NCBI GenBank assembly: GCA_963834305.1
Contig: CAWIAX010000002.1
Span: 2,612,025-2,676,024, forward strand
Source: JACCXG01 sp963834305
GTDB taxonomy: Bacteria > Acidobacteriota > Vicinamibacteria > Vicinamibacterales > 2-12-FULL-66-21
Length of the DNA stretch: 64,000 nucleotides
Direction of reading: 5' to 3'
The notes below the pieces were generated by a model. It made no database searches and had not been told where the DNA came from. It saw only the letters and a list, made by a program, of their open reading frames with translations. Below, one piece after another: positions 48,037 to 61,153 of the stretch. Within the stretch, counting starts at the first letter, position 1. Each line of letters starts with the position of its first letter. Made by a program: the position numbers and the translations under genes.

Positions 48037-48789
48037 TCAGTCGAGCGCGAAGTCGGCCACCACCGGCGCGTGGTCGCTCGTCCCGACCTCGCGCTGCACC
48101 TCGCAGGCGCGGACGCGATCGAACACCGCCTGGCTGGCGAGCAGGTAGTCGAGGCGCCAGCCGATGTTGCGCTGCCGCATGTTGCGCCACGGCGCCCACC
48201 AGGTGAACAGGCCGTCGTTGTCCGGATCGAGCGCCCGGCCGACGTCGACCAGCCCGGAGCCGATGATCCGCTCGAGCAGGGCGCGCTCCTCCGGCAGCTG
48301 GCCGATCGCGCGCGGCTTGCGCTCCTTCGGGTGGACGTCCATGTCCGTCCGCGCGATGTTCAGATCGCCGCAGATCACGACCGGCGACGTCTGCGCGTGC
48401 AGGTCGGCGGCGAACCGCTCGAGCGCGTCGAGGAAGCGCAGCTTGGCCGGAAAGTCCTTGCCGCCGTTGGGCACGTAGACCGACGCCACCGTGAGGCGCG
48501 GCAGCTCGACCAGGACGATGCGGTTTTCGTAGTCGAAGGCGGGGTGGGAGAAGCGCGGGCGCTCGGGGGCCACCGCGTGGCTGACGTGCAGCGCCACGCC
48601 CGAGTAGCCCTTCACGCCGTGCCAGTAGCACCAGTAGCCCTCCATCTCGCAGAGCCAGACCGGGATCTGGTCGGGCGAGGCCTTGATCTCCTGCAGGCAG
48701 ACCACGTCGGGGCGCTCGCGTTCCACCCACTCCTGCACCTGGGCCTGGCGGGCCCGGATGCCGTTCACGTTCCACGTCGCTATCTTCAC
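48037..48789 (-). CDS. xthA: Exodeoxyribonuclease III (AP endonuclease family)
   Basis: A 250-residue Mg-dependent endonuclease/exonuclease/phosphatase-fold protein acting in base excision repair. Motifs are KIATWNVNGIRAR, VVCLQEIKASPDQIP (metal Glu), VYVPNGGKDF, VVICGDLNIARTDMD (Asp, Asn) and GTSDHAPVVADF (catalytic Asp-His). All are present. I chose the GTG at 48789 because it puts VKIATWNVNGIR at the family start. ATG at 48816 is an alternative that adds nine residues. Confidence 0.92.
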   Translation of the reverse strand: MKIATWNVNGIRARQAQVQEWVERERPDVVCLQEIKASPDQIPVWLCEMEGYWCYWHGVKGYSGVALHVSHAVAPERPRFSHPAFDYENRIVLVELPRLTVASVYVPNGGKDFPAKLRFLDALERFAADLHAQTSPVVICGDLNIARTDMDVHPKERKPRAIGQLPEERALLERIIGSGLVDVGRALDPDNDGLFTWWAPWRNMRQRNIGWRLDYLLASQAVFDRVRACEVQREVGTSDHAPVVADFALD

Positions 48790-49002
48790 AGGCGCACGTC
48801 GCGAAAATTCCGGCATCGCTCTTGCCACGGCCGGACCGTGGCCGCAGCCGTACGGTACCGATCACCAACTCTACCCTGTCGCGGGCGGCAGCCGTTCCAG
48901 GCCACGCAAGCCGTGGGCCCGGCCGCGCGCGCCGCTTGCCCGGCCGGACGCGGCTGGCGCGTGCGCCGGGCCGATCGTCAACTCCGGCAGAGGCGCGGCG
49001 TA

Positions 49003-50109
49003 ATGGCGAACGGCGTCCTGCTCTATGTGCTTGCTGGCGCCGCCGGCACCGCCGTCGTCATCTGGGGGCTGCGGCTGACGTGGCTGGCGATCGGCCTCTA
49101 TCGCATCCGCCGCGCCGGCCCGCGCCGCCTGTCGGCGAAGCGCCACGTGATCTGGCGCGATCCGGGGGACGTCTCCCGCCGTGCCCTGGCCGACGGGCCG
49201 GGGCACGAGACCGGGCCGCCGGTGCCTCCGTTTTCGTTCGTCGAGGAACACCTCAGCGGCTCGCAGCCGTGTGTGTCGGTCACCGACGGCCGCCGCCGGC
49301 AGTGGCGCGTGAAGTGGGGCGACGAGGTCCGCTCCGAGAACTTCGCCGTCCGCCTGGTGTGGGCCTGCGGCTACTTCGCCGAGACCACCTACTTCATCGA
49401 GCGCGGCACGATCACCGGCGCCACCGGGCTGCAGCGCGCCGGCACCTGCATTGGCGAGGACTGTTCGTTCAGCGACGCGCGCTTCGAGCTCGACGACCCG
49501 GGCGTGCGCAAGCACTTCGAGGAGCACAGCTGGGCGTGGGACGACAACCCGTTCGTCGGCACGCCGGAGCTGCACGGCCTGAAGATCCTGGTGATGCTGC
49601 TCTCGAACTGGGACACCAAGGATCGGCGCGACGTTGCCCGCGGGTCGAACACGGCGATCTTCGAGCATCGCACCGGCCGCCGCCGGCGCGAGGCCCGCTA
49701 TCTCATCACCGACTGGGGCGGCTCCATGGGGCGCTGGGGTGGCAACATCGTCACGCGCGACCGGTGGGATCCGGAGGGCTTCGCAGCGCAGACGCCGCAG
49801 TTCGTGACCGGGGTCGAGGACGGGCTGGTGCGCTTCGGCTATGCCGGCCAGCGGACCACCGACGTGGCGGAGGGGATATCGGTGGCGGATGTGCGCTGGC
49901 TGTGCCGGCTGCTCGCGGCCGTGACCGACGGCCAGTTGCGGGAGGCGTTGCGGGCGAGCGGCGCGAGCGCTGGGGAGGAGGACCGGTTCACGCAGTCGCT
50001 GCGCGAGCGCATCGCGCAGCTTGGACGGATTAGACAGCTAGTGTTTCGAGCTCGTCTCGAGCGCGGCTCGGATGCCGTCTTCACTGCGGTCGCTCTCCGC
50101 TTCCAGTAG
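49003..50109 (+). CDS. Membrane-anchored protein of unknown family with kinase-like motifs
   Basis: A 368-residue protein with a single N-terminal membrane helix (VLLYVLAGAAGTAVVIWGLR) and a cytoplasmic-type domain. I do not recognise a named family. Two motifs stand out: LLSNWDTKDRRD near residue 205 and YLITDWGGSMGRWGGN near 235. Spacing and content recall the catalytic loop and metal-binding DxG of atypical (PI3K/HipA-like) kinases, and VKWGDEVRSENFAVRLVW upstream could hold a lysine. This is inference from pattern only. The ATG at 49003 is chosen because the helix then lies at the N-terminus. Confidence 0.65.
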   Translation: MANGVLLYVLAGAAGTAVVIWGLRLTWLAIGLYRIRRAGPRRLSAKRHVIWRDPGDVSRRALADGPGHETGPPVPPFSFVEEHLSGSQPCVSVTDGRRRQWRVKWGDEVRSENFAVRLVWACGYFAETTYFIERGTITGATGLQRAGTCIGEDCSFSDARFELDDPGVRKHFEEHSWAWDDNPFVGTPELHGLKILVMLLSNWDTKDRRDVARGSNTAIFEHRTGRRRREARYLITDWGGSMGRWGGNIVTRDRWDPEGFAAQTPQFVTGVEDGLVRFGYAGQRTTDVAEGISVADVRWLCRLLAAVTDGQLREALRASGASAGEEDRFTQSLRERIAQLGRIRQLVFRARLERGSDAVFTAVALRFQ

Positions 50110-50972
50110 GTACCTGCACGTCGTGGCGCCGCGCTCGCGGGACGCTCGTCGGCAGGCGGGCCAGCCGCGGCCCGACGCGGAGAGCTGCCACGCGCGCGGG
50201 GGCCTCGACCCGTGAATACGCGTCTGACTCGCCATCGAAGTCGGCGCGACGATGAATGCTGAGAAGCGCGCGAAAGACGGCGGCCCGTCGGTCCTGCCGC
50301 GACGGCGCGGGAGGCGGCGCTGTGCCTGCCGCCGCCGGCGGCGCGGCGTCCAAGTGCCGCGCGCGGCGCGGCCGCACTGCACGCCGGTCGGCGGGCGGGG
50401 ATGTCGAACGCGCTCGCCTGGCACATCACCCTGGAGACGTTCGCCATCTCCGGCGATCAGCCGCGGCGCCGTACGACAACGCTGGCTCCGCGCGGCAGCG
50501 AGGCGGGGGCGCACGACGGGCTCCTGTCGTCAGCGAACGCTCGAAGAGCCGAGCTGGCGGGCACGGTCGACGCCGATGAGGCTGGTCGCGGCCGCCCTGG
50601 AGGATGCCGGGCGATGTTCAGCCGTCGCGGGCGTCGTACGGCGTGACGGCGCAGCTGGCGTCGCAGCGCGGCAGATTGGTCGCCGGCGCGGGCGCGCCGC
50701 GCTGTGCGGGATGCTCGTGCGCGAGAACGTTGGCACCCTGCTGCTGGGCATCGTTCCGGGCCTGTTGCTCGGGCAAATGCGCCGCCCTGACCCTCCAAGG
50801 AGCGCGTTCCGCAACCTGCAGCCGTTGCGACCCATGGGCGCTGGCCACTGTTACAGCCGTGCTGCTCGTAAGCGGCCTGGTCAGCGCGGTGCTGCCGTTC
50901 TGGCACGTGGTGCGCGATACCTACGCGCCGCTGCGCGAATGGTAGAGGTTCGGAACGCAGTCAGCTCCGACC
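50110..50972 (+). pseudogene. Intergenic stretch with a decayed ADOP/MacB-type permease C-terminus at 50560-50945
   Basis: Reading across frames from about 50560 gives pieces of the C-terminal FtsX/ADOP permease domain in the right order: MRLVAAALEDAG, SYGVTAQLASQRGRLV, MLVRENVGTLLLGIVPGLLL, then DPWALATVTAVLLVSGLVSA and VLPFWHVVRDTYAPLREW up to a stop at 50945. In ADOP proteins these correspond to YGV..Y.VSQRTREIG, the next helix, DP....  and LPARRA.R.DP...LR. Several frameshifts separate the pieces and the large N-terminal part is absent, so this is a remnant. From 50110 to about 50560 I see nothing I can identify. Confidence 0.5.
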
Positions 50973-51074
50973 TGCCTCGCTCCGGCGGACGTCGTCAAGC
51001 CGGTGGGCGCCCTCGGGTACCAGGCGCGCGACCCGACCAGCTTTACATGGCGACCCGCCGCCACTGCGGCTGCT

Positions 51075-52778
<1,704 letters not shown>

Positions 52779-52834
52779 GGGGCTAAACCTTTATTATAAG
52801 GGGAACCGTTACAGGTCTTTCCCGGGAGGATCAG
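52779..52834. promoter_or_regulatory. Divergent promoter region between glnS copy 1 and the propeller gene
   Basis: A 56-bp divergent spacer containing TTTATTATAAGGGG. On the minus strand this reads TATAAT 13 bases before the glnS ATG, indicating a short leader. On the plus strand GGGAGGATCAG lies just before the ATG at 52835. The same region is conserved in copy 2 (57833-57888). Confidence 0.5.
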
Positions 52835-54198
52835 ATGGGGCGCGTGCTGTCCGGACTCGTCACCGCCGTGGTCGCGCTGGCGGCCGTCGTTCCCGCGCTA
52901 TCGGGCGCCGCGGCGCCGCGGCCGGGCATCGACTGGCCGCAGTTCCGGGGCATCCGCGCCGCCGGCATCGACGATCGCCACCCGGCGCCCGCCACCTGGG
53001 ACGTGGCGAAGAACGCCGGCGTCCGCTGGCGCACCGCCGTGCCCGGCCTCGGCCACGCCAGCCCGGTCATCTGGGGCGACACCCTCTACCTCGCCACCTC
53101 GATCAGCAGCCGCAAGGACACCGATCTGAAGGTCGGCCTCTACGGCGACATCAAGCCGGTGGACGACGACACGCCGCACGAGTGGCGGGTCTACGCGATC
53201 GACAAGGCCACCGGGGCGGTCGGTGGCAGCGGACGGTCGTCGTCGCCATCCCGAAGATCAAGCGCCACACCAAGGCGACCCACGCCAACTCGACGCTCGC
53301 GACCGACGGCGAGCGCCTCGTCGCCTTCTTCGGCTCCGAAGGGCTGCACGCCTTCGACATGAAGGGCACGCCGCTCTGGACGAAGGACCTCGGCGTGCTC
53401 GATGCCGGCTACTACGTGGCGCCCGACGCCCAGTGGGAGACCGGCAGCTCCCCCGTCATCCACGACGGCGTGGTGGTGGTGCAGGCCGACGTCCAGAAGG
53501 GCTCGTTCCTCGCGGCGTTCGACGCGAAGGACGGACGCGAGCTGTGGCGGAAGAGCCGCAACGACGTGCCCACCTGGAGCACGCCGACGGTGCACGAGGT
53601 CAACGGCCGGACGCAGCTCCTCGTCAACGGCATGCGCCACGTCGGCGCCTACGACTTCAAGACCGGCGAGGAAGTCTGGAAGCTGTCGGGCGGCGGCGAC
53701 ATCCCGGTGCCGACGCCGGTCGCCAGCGGCGGCCTCGTCTACGTGACCAACGCGCACGGGCTGATGGCGCCGGTCTACGCCATCAGGGACACCGCCGCCG
53801 GCGACGTGTCCCTCCAGGCCGGAGCGGCGACGAACGCGGCGGTCGCCTGGAGCTACCCGCGCGGCGGCGGCTACATGGCCACCCCGCTCGTCTACCGCGG
53901 CCTGCTCTACGTCGTCACCTACAACGGCATCCTGACGGCCTACGACGCGAAGACCGGCGAGAAGCGGTTCACCGAACGGCTCGCCGACGGCACGACCGCC
54001 TTTACCGCGTCGCCGGTGGCGGCGGACGGCAAGGTCTACTTCGCCAGCGAAGACGGACGGGTCTTCGTGCTCAAGGCGGCGCCGGCGTACGAGCTCGTCG
54101 CCACCAACGACATGGCGGAGAGCACGCTGGCGACGCCGGCCCTCTCCGAGGGGGTGATGTACTGGCGGACGCAGGGCCACGTCCTCGCGGTGAAATGA
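52835..54198 (+). pseudogene. PQQ-like beta-propeller protein, copy 1, frameshifted
   Basis: Same protein as the intact 454-residue copy at 57889. The frame from the ATG at 52835 is correct to KATGAV near 53218, then one G is missing relative to copy 2 (GGCGGTCGG against GGCGGTGCGG). The rest of the protein continues in another frame to 54198. The length is one base short of a multiple of three, as expected for a single deletion. Without it the product would be complete. The signal peptide and all blades are otherwise preserved. Confidence 0.9.
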
Positions 54199-54205
54199 GG
54201 CCGGG

Positions 54206-55144
54206 TCAGCGCGCCGGCGGGACGTTGCTGATCACGAACTCCTCCACTACGCCACGGCGGCCGGCGTTCGAGTTGATCGCGCGCCGGGCCGGCACGCGGT
54301 GGGCCTGCAGTCCGGCCTGCCGGGCCTCGGCGGTGTCGTAGAGCTCCGACACCAGCGGGGCGGTCGAGTTGCTCAGGACGACGAAGCAGCCGCGGCGCGC
54401 GAGGCGCAGCACGGTTTCCTGCAGCCGGCGCTGATCGTCGCCGCTGAAGCTTCCCCGCGTGTAGGACGTGAAGCGGGCCGTGGCGCTCAGCGGCGCGTAC
54501 GGCGGATCGAGGTAGACGAAATCCTCCCGCTCCGCCGCGTCGCCGACCGCCGTGAACGCCTCGTGCCGGATCTCGACCAGGGGGGAGCCGAGCACTTCCG
54601 CGGCAGCCCGCAGGTTCACCTCGTCGCAGATCCTGGGGCTGGCGTAGCGCCCCACCGGCACGTTGAAGTCGCCGCGCGCGTTCAGCCGGAACAGGCCGTT
54701 GTATCCCGTCCGATTGAGGTAGATGAACATGGCGGCGAGCGCCGCCGGGTAGGCCTCGCCGTCCGGCGCGGCGTGCCGCGCGCGCCGTTGCGGATTGAAC
54801 GCGCCGTCCCGGACGCCGTAGTAGGTCTCTGAGGCGTCGCGCGCGTGGCGCTCCGCCAGCCGGTGCAGCTCCGCAATGACCCCCTGGACATCGCCGGCGA
54901 TCGCCTGGTAGCAGCCGACCAGGTCGGGATTGATGTCGGTGAGCCGGCAGCGCCGGCCGTCGAGGAGGCGCCGGCGCCACAGATCAAAGAAAAGTGCACC
55001 GCTGCCGAGAAACGGTTCATGATACGCGGCAAAGCGGGACGGGACGAAGCGGCGAAGCTCAGGAAGCAGCTGGCGCTTGCCGCCGGCCCACTTCAGGAAC
55101 GGCCGCGGGCGGGTTGCCGACTCGAGAGCCGTGGGCACATGCAT
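54206..55144 (-). CDS. dam: Dam-type DNA adenine methyltransferase, copy 1
   Basis: A 312-residue N6-adenine methyltransferase of the D12/alpha class. The order is FLKWAGGKRQLLPEL (motif X, 16-30), EPFLGSGALFF (AdoMet-binding motif I, 43-53) and YLDPPYAPLS (catalytic DPPY at 213-216). This resembles Dam/DpnII enzymes, so GATC is the likely but unproven target. No restriction endonuclease lies nearby, so it appears to be solitary. The start at 55144 is embedded in an inverted repeat. It differs from copy 2 at six residues by my comparison. It converges on the propeller gene with seven bases between stops. Confidence 0.92.
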   Translation of the reverse strand: MHVPTALESATRPRPFLKWAGGKRQLLPELRRFVPSRFAAYHEPFLGSGALFFDLWRRRLLDGRRCRLTDINPDLVGCYQAIAGDVQGVIAELHRLAERHARDASETYYGVRDGAFNPQRRARHAAPDGEAYPAALAAMFIYLNRTGYNGLFRLNARGDFNVPVGRYASPRICDEVNLRAAAEVLGSPLVEIRHEAFTAVGDAAEREDFVYLDPPYAPLSATARFTSYTRGSFSGDDQRRLQETVLRLARRGCFVVLSNSTAPLVSELYDTAEARQAGLQAHRVPARRAINSNAGRRGVVEEFVISNVPPAR

Positions 55145-55160
55145 GCGGGAACTCGCATGC
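55141..55160. promoter_or_regulatory. Inverted repeat at the dam start codon (copy 1)
   Basis: GCATGCG-GGAACT-CGCATGC is a perfect 7-bp inverted repeat with a six-base spacer, and its left arm overlaps the dam ATG. The same sequence occurs at 60195-60214 in copy 2. It could be an operator or an mRNA hairpin masking the start. The 235 bp from here to 55380 hold no gene. Confidence 0.5.
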
Positions 55161-56127
55161 TACCGCGGATTTGCCGGCGGATCGGGGTGCGGCCGGGACG
55201 GGTCACGGAGGGGTGGCCGGGCCGAGAACGGGCGGTTCCGGGCACGGACGCCGGCACTGCCGGCCAGGTACGAAAAGTGAAACCGATTGCAGTAAACAGC
55301 CGGGCTCTGTGCGAACGCGCATTTCTGGCGTAAACTGCACGGGGCCGTTCGGACTGCCTCCGGCGGGAAGGCCTATTCAATGGCGACCATTCTCATTGTC
55401 GACGATCATCGAGTGACGCGCCTGGGACTGGCCGAATTGCTGGAGCAGGCCGGGTACAGCGTCGTGACCGCCGGCACCTTCCCGGATGCGCGGCGCATTC
55501 TCCGCGAAACGCCGCCGGATCTGCTCATCGCCGACGTCCGCCTCGGCTCGTTCAACGGCCTGCAGCTCGTCATCAGCGGGCCCAATCGCATCCCCGCCAT
55601 CGTCATCACCGGCTACGCCGATTCGGTGCTCGAAGCCGAAGCCCGGCGCGGCGGCGCCGATTACCTGGTCAAACCGTTCGACCCCGACACGCTGCTCGGC
55701 ATCATCCGGCAGAAGCTCGGCCAGAACCTCACCGAGTTCGCGGTGCCGCGGCGCTGGTGGCGGAAGGCGGTGGCCGGCCTGATGGCACACGTCGGGGAGA
55801 GCCAGGCGAAAATCGTGGACGTCAGCTACGGCGGGGTGAAGTTCGAGATTCCCGCCGATCGCGGCGTCCCGCCGGACCGCTTCCAGCTCCAGCTGCCCAA
55901 CGCGATGTCGCTGCAGGCGGATCTGGTCTGGAAGAGCATGCTGAACAACGACATGTGGGTGTGCGGCGCGGCGGTGTGGCCGGAAGAATCGAGCGCCCGC
56001 CAGTGGTTCGGCCTGGTCGATACCGTGCCTCGCTCCGGCGGACGTCGTCAAGCCGGTGGGCGCCCTCGGGTACCAGGCGCGCGACCCGACCAGCTTTACA
56101 TGGCGACCCGCCGCCACTGCGGCTGCT

Positions 56128-57832
<1,705 letters not shown>

Positions 57833-57888
57833 GGGGCTAAACCTTTATTATAAGGGGAACCGTTACAGGTCTTTCCCGGGAGGATCAG

Positions 57889-59253
57889 ATGGGGCGCGTG
57901 CTGTCCGGACTCGTCACCGCCGCGGTCGCGCTGGCGGCCGTCGTTCCCGCGCTGTCGGGCGCCTCGGCGCCGCGGCCGGGCATCGACTGGCCGCAGTTCC
58001 GGGGCATCCGCGCCGCCGGCATCGACGATCGCCACCCGGCGCCCGCCACCTGGGACGTGGCGAAGAACGCCGGCGTCCGCTGGCGCACCGCCGTGCCCGG
58101 CCTCGGCCACGCCAGCCCGGTGATCTGGGGCGACACGCTCTACCTCGCCACCTCGATCAGCAGCCGCAAGGACGCCGACCTCAAGGTCGGCCTCTACGGC
58201 GACATCAAGCCGGTGGACGACGACACGCCGCACGAGTGGCGGGTCTACGCGATCGACAAGGCCACGGGGGCGGTGCGGTGGCAGCGGACGGTCGTGGTCG
58301 CCATCCCGAAGATCAAGCGCCACACCAAGGCGACCCACGCCAACTCGACGCTGGCGACCGACGGCGAGCGCCTCGTCGCCTTCTTCGGCTCCGAAGGGCT
58401 GCACGCCTTCGACATGAAGGGCACGCCGCTCTGGACGAAGGAGCTCGGCGTGCTCGATGCCGGCTACTACGTGGCGCCCGACGCCCAGTGGGAGACCGGC
58501 AGCTCCCCCGTCATCCACGACGGCGTGGTGGTGGTGCAGGCCGACGTCCAGAAGGGCTCCTTCCTCGCGGCGTTCGACGCGAAGGACGGACGCGAGCTGT
58601 GGCGGAAGAGCCGCAACGACGTGCCCACCTGGAGCACGCCGACGGTGCACGAGGTCAACGGCCGGACCCAGCTCCTCGTCAACGGCATGCGCCACGTCGG
58701 CGCCTACGACTTCAAGACGGGCGAGGAAGTCTGGAAGCTGTCGGGCGGCGGCGACATCCCGGTGCCGACGCCGGTCGCCAGCGGCGGCCTCGTCTACGTG
58801 ACCAACGCGCACGGGCTGATGGCGCCGGTCTACGCCATCAGGGACACAGCCGCCGGCGACGTGTCCCTCCAGGCCGGGGCGGCGACGAACGCGGCGGTCG
58901 CCTGGAGCTACCCGCGCGGCGGCGGCTACATGGCCACCCCCCTCGTCTACCGCGGCCTGCTCTACGTCGTCACCTACAACGGCATCCTGACGGCCTACGA
59001 CGCCAGGACCGGCGAGAAGCGGTTCACCGAACGGCTCGCGGACGGCACGACCGCCTTTACCGCGTCGCCGGTGGCGGCGGACGGCAAGGTCTACTTCGCC
59101 AGCGAAGACGGGCGGGTCTTCGTGCTCAAGGCGGCGCCGGCCTACGCGCTCGTCGCCACCAACGACATGGCGGAGAGCACGCTGGCGACGCCGGCCCTCT
59201 CCGAGGGGGTGATCTACTGGCGGACGCAGGGCCACGTCCTCGCGGTGAAGTGA
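57889..59253 (+). CDS. PQQ-like beta-propeller protein, copy 2 (intact)
   Basis: Exported protein of 454 residues. A signal peptide (LVTAAVALAAVVPALSGASA) is followed by a start typical of PQQ-like propellers, IDWPQFRGIRAAG. Repeated blades have the tryptophan-docking pattern, for example VYAIDKATGAVRWQRTV, LHAFDMKGTPLWTKELG, AFDAKDGRELWRKSR, YDFKTGEEVWKLSGG and LTAYDARTGEKRF. This is the BamB/quinoprotein-like fold without visible PQQ-binding catalytic residues, so a structural or scaffold role in the periplasm is as likely as dehydrogenase activity. GGGAGGATCAG precedes the ATG. Confidence 0.9.
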   Translation: MGRVLSGLVTAAVALAAVVPALSGASAPRPGIDWPQFRGIRAAGIDDRHPAPATWDVAKNAGVRWRTAVPGLGHASPVIWGDTLYLATSISSRKDADLKVGLYGDIKPVDDDTPHEWRVYAIDKATGAVRWQRTVVVAIPKIKRHTKATHANSTLATDGERLVAFFGSEGLHAFDMKGTPLWTKELGVLDAGYYVAPDAQWETGSSPVIHDGVVVVQADVQKGSFLAAFDAKDGRELWRKSRNDVPTWSTPTVHEVNGRTQLLVNGMRHVGAYDFKTGEEVWKLSGGGDIPVPTPVASGGLVYVTNAHGLMAPVYAIRDTAAGDVSLQAGAATNAAVAWSYPRGGGYMATPLVYRGLLYVVTYNGILTAYDARTGEKRFTERLADGTTAFTASPVAADGKVYFASEDGRVFVLKAAPAYALVATNDMAESTLATPALSEGVIYWRTQGHVLAVK

Positions 59254-59259
59254 GGCCGG

Positions 59260-60198
59260 TCAGCGCGCCGGCGGGACGTTGCTGATCACGAACTCCTCCA
59301 CCACGCCACGGCGGCCGGCGTTCGAGTTGATCGCGCGCCGGGCCGGCACGCGGTGGGCCTGGAGGCCGGCCTGCCGTGCCTCGGCCGTGTCGTAGAGCTC
59401 CGACACCAGCGGGGCGGTCGAGTTGCTCAGGACGACAAAGCTGCCGCGGCGCGCGAGGCGCAGCACGGTTTCCTGCAGCCGGCGCTGATCGTCGCCGCTG
59501 AAGCTTCCCCGCGTGTAGGACGTGAAGCGGGCGGTGGCGCTCAGCGGCGCGTATGGCGGATCGAGGTAGACGAAATCCTCCCGCTCCGCCGCGTCGCCAA
59601 CCGCCGTGAACGCCTCGTGCCGGATCTCGACCAGCGGGGAGCCGAGCACGTCCGCGGCCGCCCGCAGGTTCACCTCGTCGCAGATCCTGGGGCTGGCGTA
59701 GCGCCCCACCGGCACGTTGAAATCGCCGCGCGCGTTCAGCCGGAACAGGCCGTTGTATCCCGTCCGATTGAGGTAGATGAACATGGCGGCGAGCGCCGCC
59801 GGGTAGGCCTGGCTGTCCGGCGCGGCGTGCCGCTTGCGCCGTTGCGGATTGAACGCGCCGTCCCGGACGCCGTAGTAGGTCTCTGAGGCGTCGCGCGCGT
59901 GGCGCTCCGCCAGCCGGTGCAGCTCCGCAATGACCCCCTGGACATCGCCGGCGATCGCCTGGTAGCAGCCGACCAGGTCGGGATTGATGTCGGTCAGCCG
60001 GCAGCGCCGGCCGTCGAGGAGCCCCCGGCGCCACAGATCAAAGAAAAGTGCACCGCTGCCGAGAAACGGTTCATGATACGCGGCAAAGCGGGACGGGACG
60101 AACCGGCGAAGCTCAGGAAGCAGCTGGCGCTTGCCGCCGGCCCACTTCAGGAACGGCCGCGGGCGGGTTGCCGACTCGAGAGCCGTGGGCACATGCAT
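59260..60198 (-). CDS. dam: Dam-type DNA adenine methyltransferase, copy 2
   Basis: A 312-residue methyltransferase with the same motifs as copy 1 (FLKWAGGKRQLLPEL, EPFLGSGALFF, YLDPPYAPLS). The differences from copy 1 that I can see are at six positions: Gly for Arg near 59, Lys for Ala near 122, Ser-Gln for Gly-Glu near 129-130, Asp for Glu near 183 and Ser for Cys in ARRGSFVVLS. None touches a catalytic motif, and the reading frame is intact in both copies. Two active copies could raise methylase dosage. Confidence 0.92.
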   Translation of the reverse strand: MHVPTALESATRPRPFLKWAGGKRQLLPELRRFVPSRFAAYHEPFLGSGALFFDLWRRGLLDGRRCRLTDINPDLVGCYQAIAGDVQGVIAELHRLAERHARDASETYYGVRDGAFNPQRRKRHAAPDSQAYPAALAAMFIYLNRTGYNGLFRLNARGDFNVPVGRYASPRICDEVNLRAAADVLGSPLVEIRHEAFTAVGDAAEREDFVYLDPPYAPLSATARFTSYTRGSFSGDDQRRLQETVLRLARRGSFVVLSNSTAPLVSELYDTAEARQAGLQAHRVPARRAINSNAGRRGVVEEFVISNVPPAR

Positions 60199-60214
60199 GC
60201 GGGAACTCGCATGC
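60195..60214. promoter_or_regulatory. Inverted repeat at the dam start codon (copy 2)
   Basis: Identical to the 20-bp inverted repeat at 55141-55160, again overlapping the dam ATG, although the spacer between dam and the receiver gene differs more between copies than the genes do. Confidence 0.5.
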
Positions 60215-60430
60215 TACCGCGGATTTGCCGGCGGATCGGGGTGCGGCCGGGGACGGGTCACGGGGGTGGCCGGGCCGGGAACGGGAGTTCCGGGCCGGAC
60301 GCCGGCACTGCCGGCCAGGTACGAAAAGTGAAACCGATTGCAGTAAACAGCCGGGCTCTGTGCGAACGCGCATTTCTGGCGTAAACTGCACGGGGCCGTT
60401 CGGACTGCCTCCGGCGGGAAGGCCTATTCA

Positions 60431-61084
60431 ATGGCGACCATTCTCATTGTCGACGATCATCGAGTGACGCGCCTGGGACTGGCCGAATTGCTGGAGCAGG
60501 CCGGGTATAGCGTCGTGACCGCCGGCACCTTCCCGGACGCGCGGCGCATTCTGCGCGAAACGCCGCCCGACCTCCTCATCGCCGACGTCCGCCTTGGCTC
60601 GTTCAACGGCCTGCAGCTCGTCATCAGCGGGCCCAATCGCATCCCCGCCATCGTCATCACCGGCTACGCCGATTCGGTGCTCGAAGCCGAAGCCCGGCGC
60701 GGCGGCGCCGATTACCTGGTCAAACCGTTCGACCCCGACACGCTGCTCGGCATCATCCGGCAGAAACTCGGCCAGAACCTCACCGAGTTCGCCGTGCCGC
60801 GGCGCTGGTGGCGGAAGGCCGTGGCCGGCCTGATGGCGCACGTCGGGGAGAGCCAGGCCAAGATCGTCGACGTCAGCTACGGCGGGGTGAAGTTCGAGAT
60901 TCCCGCCGATGGCGGCGTGCCGCCGGACCGCTTCCAGCTCCAGCTGCCCAACGCGATGTCGCTCCAGGCCGATCTGGTCTGGAAGAGCATGCTGAACAAC
61001 GACATGTGGGTGTGCGGCGCGGCGGTGTGGCCGGAAGAATCCAGCGCCCGCCAGTGGTTCGGCCTGGTCGATACCGTCGCCTGA
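60431..61084 (+). CDS. Receiver-PilZ protein, copy 2 (normal C-terminus)
   Basis: A 217-residue two-domain protein. The receiver (1-115) has DDH, Asp52, Thr in IVITGYAD and Lys98, so phosphorylation residues are complete. The C-terminal 100 residues have the PilZ-like core KIVDVSYGGVKFEIP and QLQLPNAMSLQADLVWKSML. It ends ...GLVDTVA. This is probably the ancestral form, because the sequence after it (61085 on) is unique. It is divergent from dam. A cognate kinase is not encoded next to it. Confidence 0.92.
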   Translation: MATILIVDDHRVTRLGLAELLEQAGYSVVTAGTFPDARRILRETPPDLLIADVRLGSFNGLQLVISGPNRIPAIVITGYADSVLEAEARRGGADYLVKPFDPDTLLGIIRQKLGQNLTEFAVPRRWWRKAVAGLMAHVGESQAKIVDVSYGGVKFEIPADGGVPPDRFQLQLPNAMSLQADLVWKSMLNNDMWVCGAAVWPEESSARQWFGLVDTVA

Positions 61085-61153
61085 ACGGCGCGGCTCCTCT
61101 CGACGACGACGGGAACGCCCGAGGTCCCATCAGACCCTGACGCTCGTCGGCAA

